A stretch of DNA of 32,039 bases, taken from the IMG/VR virus record IMGVR_UViG_3300046534_000123, positions 1 to 32,039 of that record; one strand, written 5' to 3'. Source of the DNA: a virus. The notes beneath the pieces were generated by a model. It worked only from the letters and a program-made list of their open reading frames with translations. It was not told the DNA's origin and did no database searches. This document shows positions 1 to 10,200 of the stretch, in pieces. Made by a program: the position numbers and the translations under genes. Position 1 is the first letter of the stretch, and every line of letters begins with the position of its first letter.

Positions 1-284
1 TATTTTTTAGTAATAATCTGATAAAGCTTTTCGTCTATTTTATCTAGTTTGTCACTATTTTCTTCTACCTTGTCTTGCGTGTTCATTATAGTTTCTCTAA
101 TTAATTGATCTTTTAAATCATACTCAGTTCTACCAACTTCTGGCTTAGGTAACTCTTTAGCAAGATCTATGTCTTTCTGAAGAGCAAACCACATACCTAC
201 CACGGTAACAACAAAGCCTACGATTATTAATAATGTTTTTAAATCTAAAGTTAATTCAGTGTTTTCTGAAATTTTGCTACTCAT
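1..284 (-). CDS. small single-pass membrane protein, holin- or spanin-like candidate (reaches window edge)
   Basis: The frame starts at the ATG at 284 and runs 94 codons to the edge. The last two bases (TA) may be the start of its stop codon. After a short N-terminus (MSSKISENTELTLDLKT) comes one hydrophobic segment at about residues 17-36 (LLIIVGFVVTVVGMWFALQK). A charged, helical, coiled-coil-prone tail follows (DKVEENSDKLDKIDEKLYQ). A single transmembrane helix with a coiled-coil tail suits an inner-membrane spanin, a small holin or a phage-specific membrane anchor. The adjacent lipoprotein gene makes an envelope-related pair possible. No endolysin is in the window to confirm a lysis cassette. 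Confidence 0.6.
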   Translation of the reverse strand, partial: MSSKISENTELTLDLKTLLIIVGFVVTVVGMWFALQKDIDLAKELPKPEVGRTEYDLKDQLIRETIMNTQDKVEENSDKLDKIDEKLYQIITKK

Positions 285-304
285 TGTTTTGTTTATTTTT
301 TTTA

Positions 305-943
305 TTAATTACCTTTTTTACCACCTCTTGTAACAATAAGAGTTGAGTTATTACTAGGTTTTGAATTATAACTAGGTCTAGAGTTATAACTAGGTTTACT
401 GTTAAAACTAGGCTTGCTATTAAAGCTAGGCTTAGAATTAAAATTAGGTTTTGGTTTGTTATAATTAACTATTGATTTTACAATTGGCTTATAACTTACA
501 ACTGGTTTATTATTTAGAATCGTTCTAGATATATTAAGCTTATTTAAAGCCATAGCATCTTTAACTTTTATTTGGTTTCTTCTACTAGAATTATAAACTA
601 CATTATAACCTTGATTATTAAAAGGTCCTTGATTCCAAGGTATCATATAGTAATCCCAATAATTCCAAGGTCTGTAGAAGCTAGAATAGTAGTTATAAAA
701 ATTTCCTTGATAAAAGTTAAAATCCATCCACAAAGGTCTCATACCCCAGTAACCATAGTTATTAGTAAAATAAAAACGAGGTTTAAAAGGTTCGAATTTT
801 ATACGTACTACACTTGTGTCAAAACCAGTAAACATAGATGTTATATCTTCTGGAGACGTTTGCACATCTACATAAGTACTAGGAACATATTGATAACTTC
901 CACAACTACACAGTAGCATTACTAATATTATAAGTTTTTTCAT
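305..943 (-). CDS. predicted lipoprotein with Asn/Tyr/Trp-rich body and hexapeptide repeat tail
   Basis: A 212-residue protein starting at the ATG at 943. A longer frame to 1000 is open but only adds a non-native prefix overlapping the previous gene. The start MKKLIILVMLLCSCGS is a classic lipoprotein signal with lipobox LCSC, so Cys14 would be lipidated. The middle is unusually rich in Tyr, Trp, Asn and Phe (FYRPWNYWDYYMIPWNQGPF). The C-terminus carries six near-repeats of FNSKPS and ends in GGKKGN. Phage lipoproteins act in superinfection exclusion or as the outer-membrane half of a spanin. The neighbouring small membrane protein makes the second idea possible, but the body is larger than known Rz1-type proteins. 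Function remains open. Confidence 0.65.
   Translation of the reverse strand: MKKLIILVMLLCSCGSYQYVPSTYVDVQTSPEDITSMFTGFDTSVVRIKFEPFKPRFYFTNNYGYWGMRPLWMDFNFYQGNFYNYYSSFYRPWNYWDYYMIPWNQGPFNNQGYNVVYNSSRRNQIKVKDAMALNKLNISRTILNNKPVVSYKPIVKSIVNYNKPKPNFNSKPSFNSKPSFNSKPSYNSRPSYNSKPSNNSTLIVTRGGKKGN
353..460 (-). repeat. six in-frame 18-base tandem repeats in the lipoprotein gene
   Basis: The segment ACTAGG and close variants recur at 353, 371, 389, 407, 425 (GCTAGG) and 443 (ATTAGG) on the plus strand, a strict 18-base period. Each unit encodes the hexapeptide pattern [FY]NS[KR]PS. Copies differ mainly at third positions and in Phe/Tyr exchange, so they are old or selected rather than freshly duplicated. 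Confidence 0.8.
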
Positions 944-944
944 A

Positions 945-1214
945 TTATTTTTTTTCTTTGTTTTTATTACAAAAGCTTTTAGCGGCTGCAATGCTACCAA
1001 ACCCCCATTTCTTTAAAGCTATTGCTTTTTTAGTTGGTTCTCCTTTAGCATCTTTCATAGCACCAGCCATACCTGCAAACCTACACGCGAATGAAACTCT
1101 TCTTTTTCCAGTACCAGATGTTTGCCTAGATCCTAAGGTTTTACCAGTTTCTTTTTTGTACTTTGATCTCATTTTTTTGTTTTGCTTCTCGTAAGCAGCA
1201 TTATCTAAACCCAT
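945..1214 (-). CDS. small basic DUF6321-like phage protein
   Basis: An 89-residue, very basic protein. The core KRRVSFACRFAGMAGAMKD, followed by GEPTKKAIALKKWGF, matches my memory of the DUF6321 pattern (K-R-x-SFCARM-xG...MKD...G-x-PT-x-KALALRKW) seen in many tailed phages and in short host proteins. The usual SFCAR order is SFACR here, so the cysteine is shifted by one. Function is unknown. The charge and the conserved Cys, Arg and Trp residues suggest nucleic acid contact or a small metal site. It follows the giant gene by 11 bases and overlaps nothing real. Confidence 0.62.
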   Translation of the reverse strand: MGLDNAAYEKQNKKMRSKYKKETGKTLGSRQTSGTGKRRVSFACRFAGMAGAMKDAKGEPTKKAIALKKWGFGSIAAAKSFCNKNKEKK

Positions 1215-1225
1215 ATTTTTTTTAT

Positions 1226-4200
1226 TTACATATTATTAAGCTTTTCAAATGCTTTATTTATTCTTGCTTCTATTTTAGCAAACTCAATAGCATCTTTTTC
1301 TTGTTGAGGTAAGGCATTGTATATAGAATCTTTTATTCTTTTGTTCTCTTTTCTAGTTATTTTAGCTTTTATTTTGCCTTGCTCTTTTCTTATTATTTTA
1401 CTTTCTGCTTTTATTCTATCATGTTCTTCATTTTTAGCTTTAACGTCCCAAGTTCTATATCCAATAGCTAAAGCAAGTCTTTGCCATTTAGTATTTCTAT
1501 CATCTAAAGCTTCAGTAAGAGCATTAACTTCAGCAACTAGTCTATCTAAAGGTATATTTGTAAATCCTGAAACAATATCACCAGTAACTTGATAAGAAGG
1601 GCTTAAGTTAAATTTACCATCAATAGTAACATCAAAGCCTCTTTCTGCTATAGCATCTTTTTCAATTTTTTTAGTTTGTATACCAGCGTATACTTTTCTA
1701 AGTTTAGAACCAAGTGGCGGTGATAAGTTAGCGAGCTCTAATATAGTGTAAGTATGATCTGCCATAAATCCTTTTTCTTCTTGCTCTATATATTTCATGT
1801 AAGCATTTTTTACTGTAGAAATAGCGGCTCCAGCAACACCAGAACCTCTAAGCATAGTATCAATCATACCGTTAGCTATTCTAGTTTGTTTTCTATTAAG
1901 TTGTGTTGCTATATCTTCTTCAGTTTCCTCATCATCTTCATTAAATCCTGGTATCATTGCAAATAAAGCGTTTTGCAGCGTAGAAAATATTAAGTTTTGA
2001 ATAAAACCATAATATATTATTTTTGATATATGAGTTTTTGCATCACCTCTACCGTTTATTAAATCTAAACCAGCTTTCTTCATAAGTCTAGTGTACTGCA
2101 TTGGTGTATTTTGAAATGCTAAAACTAATCTACCTAAAACACCAGCTTGTTGACTTGATATTAGCATAGGATCTGCAGACTGTTGAGATTCGTCAGATAC
2201 TTCACTAAAATCAATAAACGCTTTTTGCTCAGCTTCAACATCTGTAAAGCCTTGTTTTTTGTAAGTATTAATCCTGTTTCTATAAAAGGTTGCACCACCT
2301 GTAGATATAGCAAGACTATCTGCTATTTGAGTAGGTGTAAAACCGTACTTTAATAATATACTTATAGCGGTTTGCATTTTGTTTTTTGAACCTTTAACAG
2401 CCGCTGCAATTTCAGCTTCGTTAACATCACTTTTTAAACCAGACCTACGTTGTTTTAGTTTGTCTGAATTAAACAATCTAACAACATCCTTCCAATACTG
2501 CGGTTGATTAGCAAACGCTGCGGCCGCCATCATAGGATTATTATCACTCCAATTAACAAAGTTTACCGAAGATATTAATTGTAATAGTGCAGATTTTCTA
2601 TTAAAAAACATTATAGCACCTATCGAGTTGTTGACCCAGTTGTTCCACTTGTTTACAATAGCTGAATCGTTTGATTTTGAAGTTTTATTTTGACCAGATT
2701 TCATTCTAAAAATAGAATCTACCAATGCTTCACGAACTCTAGTACCGTAGTTAGCTTCTATTTTTCTTAAGTTATTTTCATTAAAAATAACATCTACGTT
2801 TTCAATAAACTCAGCTAAGTATTCGTTTCTGTTTATTTTTGTAGTCAAGCTATTCAAATCACTTAAAATAGTTCCACCACTCCAATTTCCAATTGGCTCA
2901 ACGTATTTGTCTTTTTTTGTAACTGCTAACACGCCATCTGCAAAAGCAGATAAATTAGCGTCTTCTATTACCGTTTTAAACAACATAGTTTGATCTCTCT
3001 TAGACAGTCCTGGAATTGTAAAACCAGCTTTTTGCCATAAATACACTCTAACTGCTTCGTCGTAAGTATATTGTTGGTCTGTTATTTTTGATCTTAATAG
3101 CTTTTTTATTTTAGGAAAACCTTTAATTAGCCCACCAAAATCTCTAGACACTTGTTGTCTTGCTTTTTCTATAGCATTAACACCTTGCGTGTAAGGTTTA
3201 ATTAAAGCTTTATTAAACCACTCCATGTCTGCTTCACCTTTTCTACCTTCACCAGAAAACATATACATAGTTAATCCTCTAAAATCGTCAGCGGAAGGAG
3301 GTATAAAGAAATTCCAACGTTTTTTGTTTTTGCCTAGTCTTTGAGCTACAACTTGAGAGTATCTTTTATTTGCATCAATACCTTTGTTTTGCTCTAGCAT
3401 CAAATTAAACTCTGTATCTAGTTTTTGAGAAAACTTAGCTCTAGCTATTTGCACCTTAGACTTAACATCTAAAACATCTAATACTTCTTTAACTGCTTTT
3501 ACGTTTTTTGTAGCATCATCAGTAAAATAAAAATCATTATATCCTTCAGCAAATTTATTAACCATCCAATCAGCTTTAGCTTTTGCAGCGCCATTTTCTA
3601 AACCTGTTATATTTGCTAATGGTATATTTAAACCAATAGACGCTAAAAATTCTTGTATAGGCACAGCTGCTTCTTGTGGTCTAGCTGTTAATACAAATAT
3701 ATCTTCTGATCCTCTTTGGTCTTGTATAGTCTTAGCAACGTTGAACAAAGGTCCTTTTCTGCCTTCAACAACTTTATTAAACTCTTCAAAATTCCACTCA
3801 ACACCTTGTCTCTCCATTTTAGCTGCATCTTTTGCAAACTCAGTAGCTGAAAGCTTACCTTTAGTTCCATCAGGCATGGTGTATAATATTTTAGAATTAC
3901 TTTTTGCTAACGTATCGTCAAAATCAAACACTCTAATTTTTTTAATTTTTTTAGAATACTTTGCGCTTCTAGCGTTTTTCATAGCAATGTCAGCGTTGTT
4001 ATCTTTTAACACTTGCTCACCAGAATTAGGTTTAAATACAACAGGGTTATTAGACTCGTAATATGTTTGAAAGTCTTCACCAATTTTATCTCCAGTTTCG
4101 TAAGATTCTAAAGCGTAAGGTATTTTACCTTTTGTAAATCTATTAAAATATCGTTTCCACCATGTTTGATCTCCTGGTTTATAGTTAGCTAACATTATAG

Positions 4201-7200
4201 AACTGAACCCTGTTTTAGTTATAACATCATCCATTTCTGCTATAGGTATAATAGCAACTCTATAATCTTCGAATAATAGATCTAAATCTATTGATTTGTT
4301 TTTGTTTACATAAGAATCATATAAATACCATAAAACAACTCTAGCAGGAACAACGTGCTCAAACCTATAGTTTGATTCTAGCATTAAATTTCCTTTTTTA
4401 GTGTACATTTTGTCACCAATTTTTTTAGCTTTTTTATCTTTAACATCTTTAGCCGTAGCAAGTCTAGGCTTTTTGATTTTATCGTAAGACATTACAGTTG
4501 ATTTACCCCAAACAGGAGCTGCTAATCTTAAAGCACTATTACTACTAGAGTTTATAGTAGCTAATATTAAAGCTGTTAAATTATCGTTTTCACCTTTTCT
4601 AGGCAAAGATTTCATTAAAGCTCTTACAAACTTTTCAGCTTTTTTAGCATCTGTTTTAGATTCGTTCCATTTAAAGTTATCACCTAACATAGACTGTTGA
4701 ACGTCTGCAGATCTATTAATATTAACTTTTCTAGATGGAGTGCCATCATTAAAAGTTATTATTTGATCAGCTATACTTTTTACATTAGGAAAATTAGGTT
4801 GTATTAAATTTTGTAATATATCTACGTCTTGCTTGCCAAACAAACCTGTTCTATTGCTAGCGTCATTATGTCTTTGTAAGGCTTTGTTTTTAAATTCAAA
4901 AGCACCAAACTTACTTTGGCCTTGACTAAAAGTAGTGCCTGCAAACGCAACTAAATAATCTAAAGCTAAATCATCACTTTTAAGATCACTTTTAAGTTGA
5001 GCTACAAATTTTTTGGATAAAAAATCTCTACCTTCGTTAACAGAGTTTAAGTCTCTTGTCATTTCAGAAATTCTATAAGGCACAGTTACACCATCACTGT
5101 TTACTATAGAAGCTCTTGTAAATTGAACTATAGTTTGATTAACATCACCAGCAAGAACTATGTCTTCTAAGTAGTTAACAAATTCATCGTTTGTTTTAAA
5201 TACTATTCCATCAGCTTTATTAACAGGTATTAAAAGTTTGCTAAATTGTAATGCAATATCTTTATGTTCGTTTTCAAACTCAGTTCCATATATTCCTTTA
5301 TGAATATTTAATATAGTTTTAGATTTGTAATCTTTAGCTTTTAATATTTCATCAAAAAATGTTTGTTTCTTAGATTCCCATAAATCAAACTTACTAGGCT
5401 CTAACAAGGCTAAGCTGTTTTTAACACCTCTTCTTTCTGTTTCTAAAGTTACTTCAGCTTCTAAATTATAAACATTAGCTAATTGGTTTAGCAACTGTTG
5501 TCTTTCAACAAACGTATCTTTTATAGGACTAACCTCTTTATTTATTTCTGCAGCAAAAGTTTGTATACCAATCTCTTGAAGTAATTGTTTTGCTAAAGCT
5601 TCCGTAGGTGCAACTTTAACTTTGTTGTTTATACCATCAATATATTTTCCTTTAAACTGAGATAATGGTATAACATTTTTAATATTAGGTATACGTCTTG
5701 TTTTTTGCATACCAGACGTAGATCCTTGATAAGGCCCATCTCCTGTTCTATAAAAATCAACTTGACCTTCTTTTGTGCCTTTTGTTCTATCTTTCCAGGT
5801 ATCATAATTAACCCAACCCATACCGTTAACATATTTTTGAACAGCTTGAGGAAAAGCTTTTAATAAATAAGTAGTTGTTAAGCCGCCAGAAGAAAGTAAT
5901 GTTTCATAGTTTTCATTTAAAAATTGTTCGTACGCTGGTAAAGTTTTATTCCTACCACCCATTTCATCTATAACTTGAGCATATAAGTTTTTACCGTCAA
6001 CAGTAGTTGTCAATATACCTTTAGTTATAGCTTGAATTAAGTTTGATTTACTTTTAAAAGTTTTGTTATCTGATATTTTAGGCAATTTATATTTAACCTC
6101 TTTTGCTACGCCTTTTAAAATTTTATTATCTAAAGATTTTTTGTCTTTAAATTTAATGTTTTCTTTTATAGAAGGTATAGATTCTTTACTCTCTTTTTTT
6201 GCTCTTGACTTGAGATCAGTTGTTGTATCTGTTTTGCTTTGTACTTGCTCGCTATCAATATCTACTCTAGTTCCTTGTGAAACACTTGGTATTCCAAATT
6301 CGTTTTTAGCCCATGAATTAGCTCGCTGCATACCTGTGTTAGCTATGTAACTACCAAAAGTAGCTTTGCTTGCGTCAAAATTTAAAGCTATAGTACTTAG
6401 TATTTGTTCAGCATCTGTTATCCATTTTTTTCTACCAGTTCTATCATTTAAACTACCAATGAATTTTTCTCTTATATTTTCAGGTATAGGTCTACCAAAT
6501 CTACTCCAAGTTCTACTTGCGACTTTGCCTATTGTTGAATCAAATTGCTCTTGTGTTATAGGTGTAAAATTTTCTACATTAGCGTTTTTATCATTAATAG
6601 TCTGTAAAGTGTTTAAACTTCTAGATGCTTTAGTGCTTAGATTTTCAGTTATAGCCCCCTTGTTTTGGAGCTCTATACCTCTTTTAGTAAACTCACTCAT
6701 TTTCCCTTGTCTAGCAGCAGCATTACTACCTAAAGCATAAGCTAATGCTTTTTGTGGAGTGTTTATGTTATATCTTGATCCACCAAAAACTTTATCTATA
6801 ATATTATCTAAAGTGCCAAAACTTTGTTCGGTAGTTTCTAGTTGTAAATCTCCTTCGTAAGCAAATAAAAGAGACTGAGCTTCTTTTGTCCATTCATCAA
6901 GATATGTATCGTTAATCGTACCGTCTTCGTTAAATTCATTATATAATTGTTTTACAACACTACTAGCTCCGTTACCTATGCTTTTTAAATTTACATTACT
7001 AGATTCTAATAAAGCTTTTCTAAAATTTTCAGCATAGTCTTTACCTCTTGCTGATAAACCATCTGTAGTATTTCCAAAAAACTTATCATCTTGCGCGTGA
7101 TTTATTTCATGTAAAACCACTATTGATGCTCTATAGTCATTTGCTTTAATTCTTTCTTTTATATCGCCAATAGTGTTTACAATAAACTTACCGTCTACAA

Positions 7201-10200
7201 TAAAACCTTGAGCACCAGGATTTTCATTTAACTCTAATGATATATTTACATATTCTTCAACCTCAATTTCTTTATTGTTGTACATTCTTTCTAGTTCAGT
7301 TAAAAGATCTGAACCTTCTGGTTTTTGAATTAAAGTTAAATCATTTAAAGATTTTTCATTAAGAATATTTGCAGCTTGTGATGATTCACTGGCAACTGTT
7401 ATCGCCATAGAAGTACGCGCTCCAATTGCTTTACCTTGAGATATTAGCCATTTTTCTTTATTAGGTATTTGTTTACCTTTACCCATTAAGGTATAAGCTT
7501 TAACTAATGTTTGCCAATTTTCTTGTACTTGTGGATCTTTTCTAGCTTTTTCTGTATTTCTTTTTTGGTTTTCTTCAAATATATAAGATATAACTGCAGC
7601 TATTTTTTGTCTTGGAGTCTTAGCTTTTTTCCATTGATCTGTTGGATTATTTTTTAATCTTTTTTCGGTTGCTGTATACATACCAAAAGTTGGATCGTTG
7701 TTATTAAGCATGTCTTTTACAGACTCGTAATCTTTATCACTGTTCCTAATTTCATTAATTGAACTTTCAATAGAGTTTAGTTCTCTTTCAAAATTAGCTT
7801 TTTCATCACTCGTAAGCTTTCTTCTTTTATATTGGCCTAAAATATAATTAATTTTACTTGGGTCTGTATTAGCACCAACACCAGCTTGTCTTAATAACCC
7901 GTCTTTTATCTGTTTAAAATGTAATAATTTTTTTATATTATCACCACCTAATGCAATTCCATCAACAGCCGCTTCACCATTCGTTTCACTTAAACCTTTG
8001 TACAGTTCAGCTAGTTTTGATAATTGTGACTCTTTATCTTCTTTGGTTATACCTTTAATTAGTAAAGATTTTTCAAGTATTTGTATTTTACTATATTGCT
8101 TGCTAGCTTGTTTCTTCATTTCTTGAGAAATACTAACATTTACAACAGCTGAATAAGCTAAACTAGGCCCATTAGAAAAACCTGCTGTTAACAAAGTAGA
8201 AAACCATACATCATCTAATTGATCTAAATTAAAGTCTCTATCTAATATAGCAAACTCAGACAAACCTTGAGTACCTATTAATATAGTAGATTCTTCAATA
8301 AGTTCACCTCCAACTCTTTTACCATACTCCATACCATACAAACCATACTTACCTAATAAAGTGTTTTTATTAGCTAGCGCTGTTTGGCTTATGTTTGAAT
8401 AACCTCTAACGTCTTTAAGTATTTTAACAGTATTATTAGCAGAACCTATATATCTTGTTACACTACCTTCTACTACACCTGTCATAAAAGAAGCAGCCTG
8501 TATTTGCTCGTCACTCATGTCATTAAAAGCGATGGTTTGTGCTGCATCAGCCATACCGTTAGCATAGGTGCTCTGGTCTATTAAACCTTCTTTGTAAGCT
8601 CCTTTTAACCAAGTTTGCTGCTGTTTAGCTTGATCAACTAAACCTGTTTGTATTGTTAATCTTCTATAAGTGTCCGCACCTGAAGTAACACCAAACGTAG
8701 TTGCAATAGAAGTTTTTACCATTGCATCACTAAGTTTTGCAGCGGTACCTAAACTACCAGTTCCTATAGCCATTAAAATATTAGGAAACTGTTGAGATAA
8801 AGTTCTTAAAGCAAACAAACCTTCATTACCTGATTCATCGCCTAGTTCGCCCATAGTCATGTAAACTTCATTCTTTTGATTCAATCTTACTTGCTCGTCT
8901 ATAGCCCATTGTGAACCAGCTAGCGTTGGTAGTGCAAGAAAAATACCATAAGTAGCATCACCAAAATCTTTAGATATTAGTTCAGCAGTACCATACTCTT
9001 TAGAAAAAGCATCATACATATTTATTTTTTGTGAATCTCTTTTTTTAATATAATCAGTAGCTTCTTTTACCGTGTAAACACTTCCTGTATCTTCGTTAAC
9101 AGTAGTAATCAATAAATCTACTTCAGCTTTAGTTCTTTCTTTTTTTTCACTTTCATCAAGAACTTCTTTAAATTTTAAATTTACTATTTGATTTTTAAAA
9201 TTTTCTATTGTCTGTGTTTTGTCTTCTTGTAAAGTCTGTAATGTGTTTTGAATTTTAAACAACATTGCTTGAGCTTCGTTAAACTTTGCTTGATCTTCAT
9301 TGTTTAAATCTTTAGGAGCTGATATCGAATAAAACGATCCTTGTCCTTCTATATTTTGAAAATTATATTTTACACCTTCAATTTCTTTTATTTTTTCATC
9401 AATTGCTATTATTCCAATTTTAGGAATTTCTTCTAAAAGCTGTGAAGCTAGCTCTAATTTTTGCATTTTATAAGCTAAAGATTTGTCTTGTAAAGCGCCT
9501 TCAGTTTTACTTAACAATCCTCCAGTATCTATAATAGTCTGCTCGTCTTTACCTATTTCTCTAATAGCAGATCCATGCATGGTATCAAATCTTTTATCAA
9601 TCATTGATCTTCTAAGGCCACCATCACCGTCAGGGCCTATTAAACTATTTTTGACTAAAGCTTTTAAATCTACGGCCTTTTCTAGTTTTTCACGTAGTCC
9701 TGGAAACTCTACAATATTTTGTTCAACAAACTCATTAAGCTTTAAATCTAAATTACTTGTGTCTGTGTATTTTTTCATCATCTCAGAAGCAGACTTGATT
9801 CCAAGGTTTTTATCAGAAACTATTAAATTATTTCTTTCAAAATACTTTGTTATGTGTTTTATTTCTTCTTCGCTAAAATTAACATCACCTTTTTCATTTA
9901 CTAATTTTAAATATTCAGGTATATCCTTTGATAAAGTATTATCTTTTATGTATTGTTTAACAACACTAGCGTTATCATCTAGTGATATCTTTTTTTCAAG
10001 TTCAACTTTTTTAGCTTGCTGTAGCTGAACCCAGTTATCATAAGTATTAACTAAACTTTCTTTTATAATACTAGTTTCTTTTGAACTTAAATTGTTTCTA
10101 AGATATGCTTGAACGCCATCTAAACTTAAATCATTTTCTGCTGCTAAAAGATTAAAAGGTAAACCATTTTTAAGCAATTGATAACCTGTAACTTTAGGTG

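Noticed and set aside
944-1000. Upstream start for the lipoprotein
   Set aside because: It would place 19 unrelated residues ahead of an intact MKKLIILVMLLCSC signal and overlap the preceding gene.
3905-3935. DFDDT read as the DxDxD catalytic motif of a crAss-like virion RNA polymerase
   Set aside because: The context VFDFDDTLA with LTARP and FTDD downstream is a HAD phosphatase set, and the polymerase motif (DFDGD) and its flanks are absent.
5629-5832. Alternative minus-strand frame inside the giant gene
   Set aside because: It is a shadow frame fully inside continuous coding, without a leader or recognisable features.
9483-10028. 181-residue plus-strand open frame, and other plus-strand frames over the giant gene
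   Set aside because: They are antisense to strong minus-strand coding, are rich in Ser/Leu/Phe as expected from low-G+C shadow frames, and show no motif.
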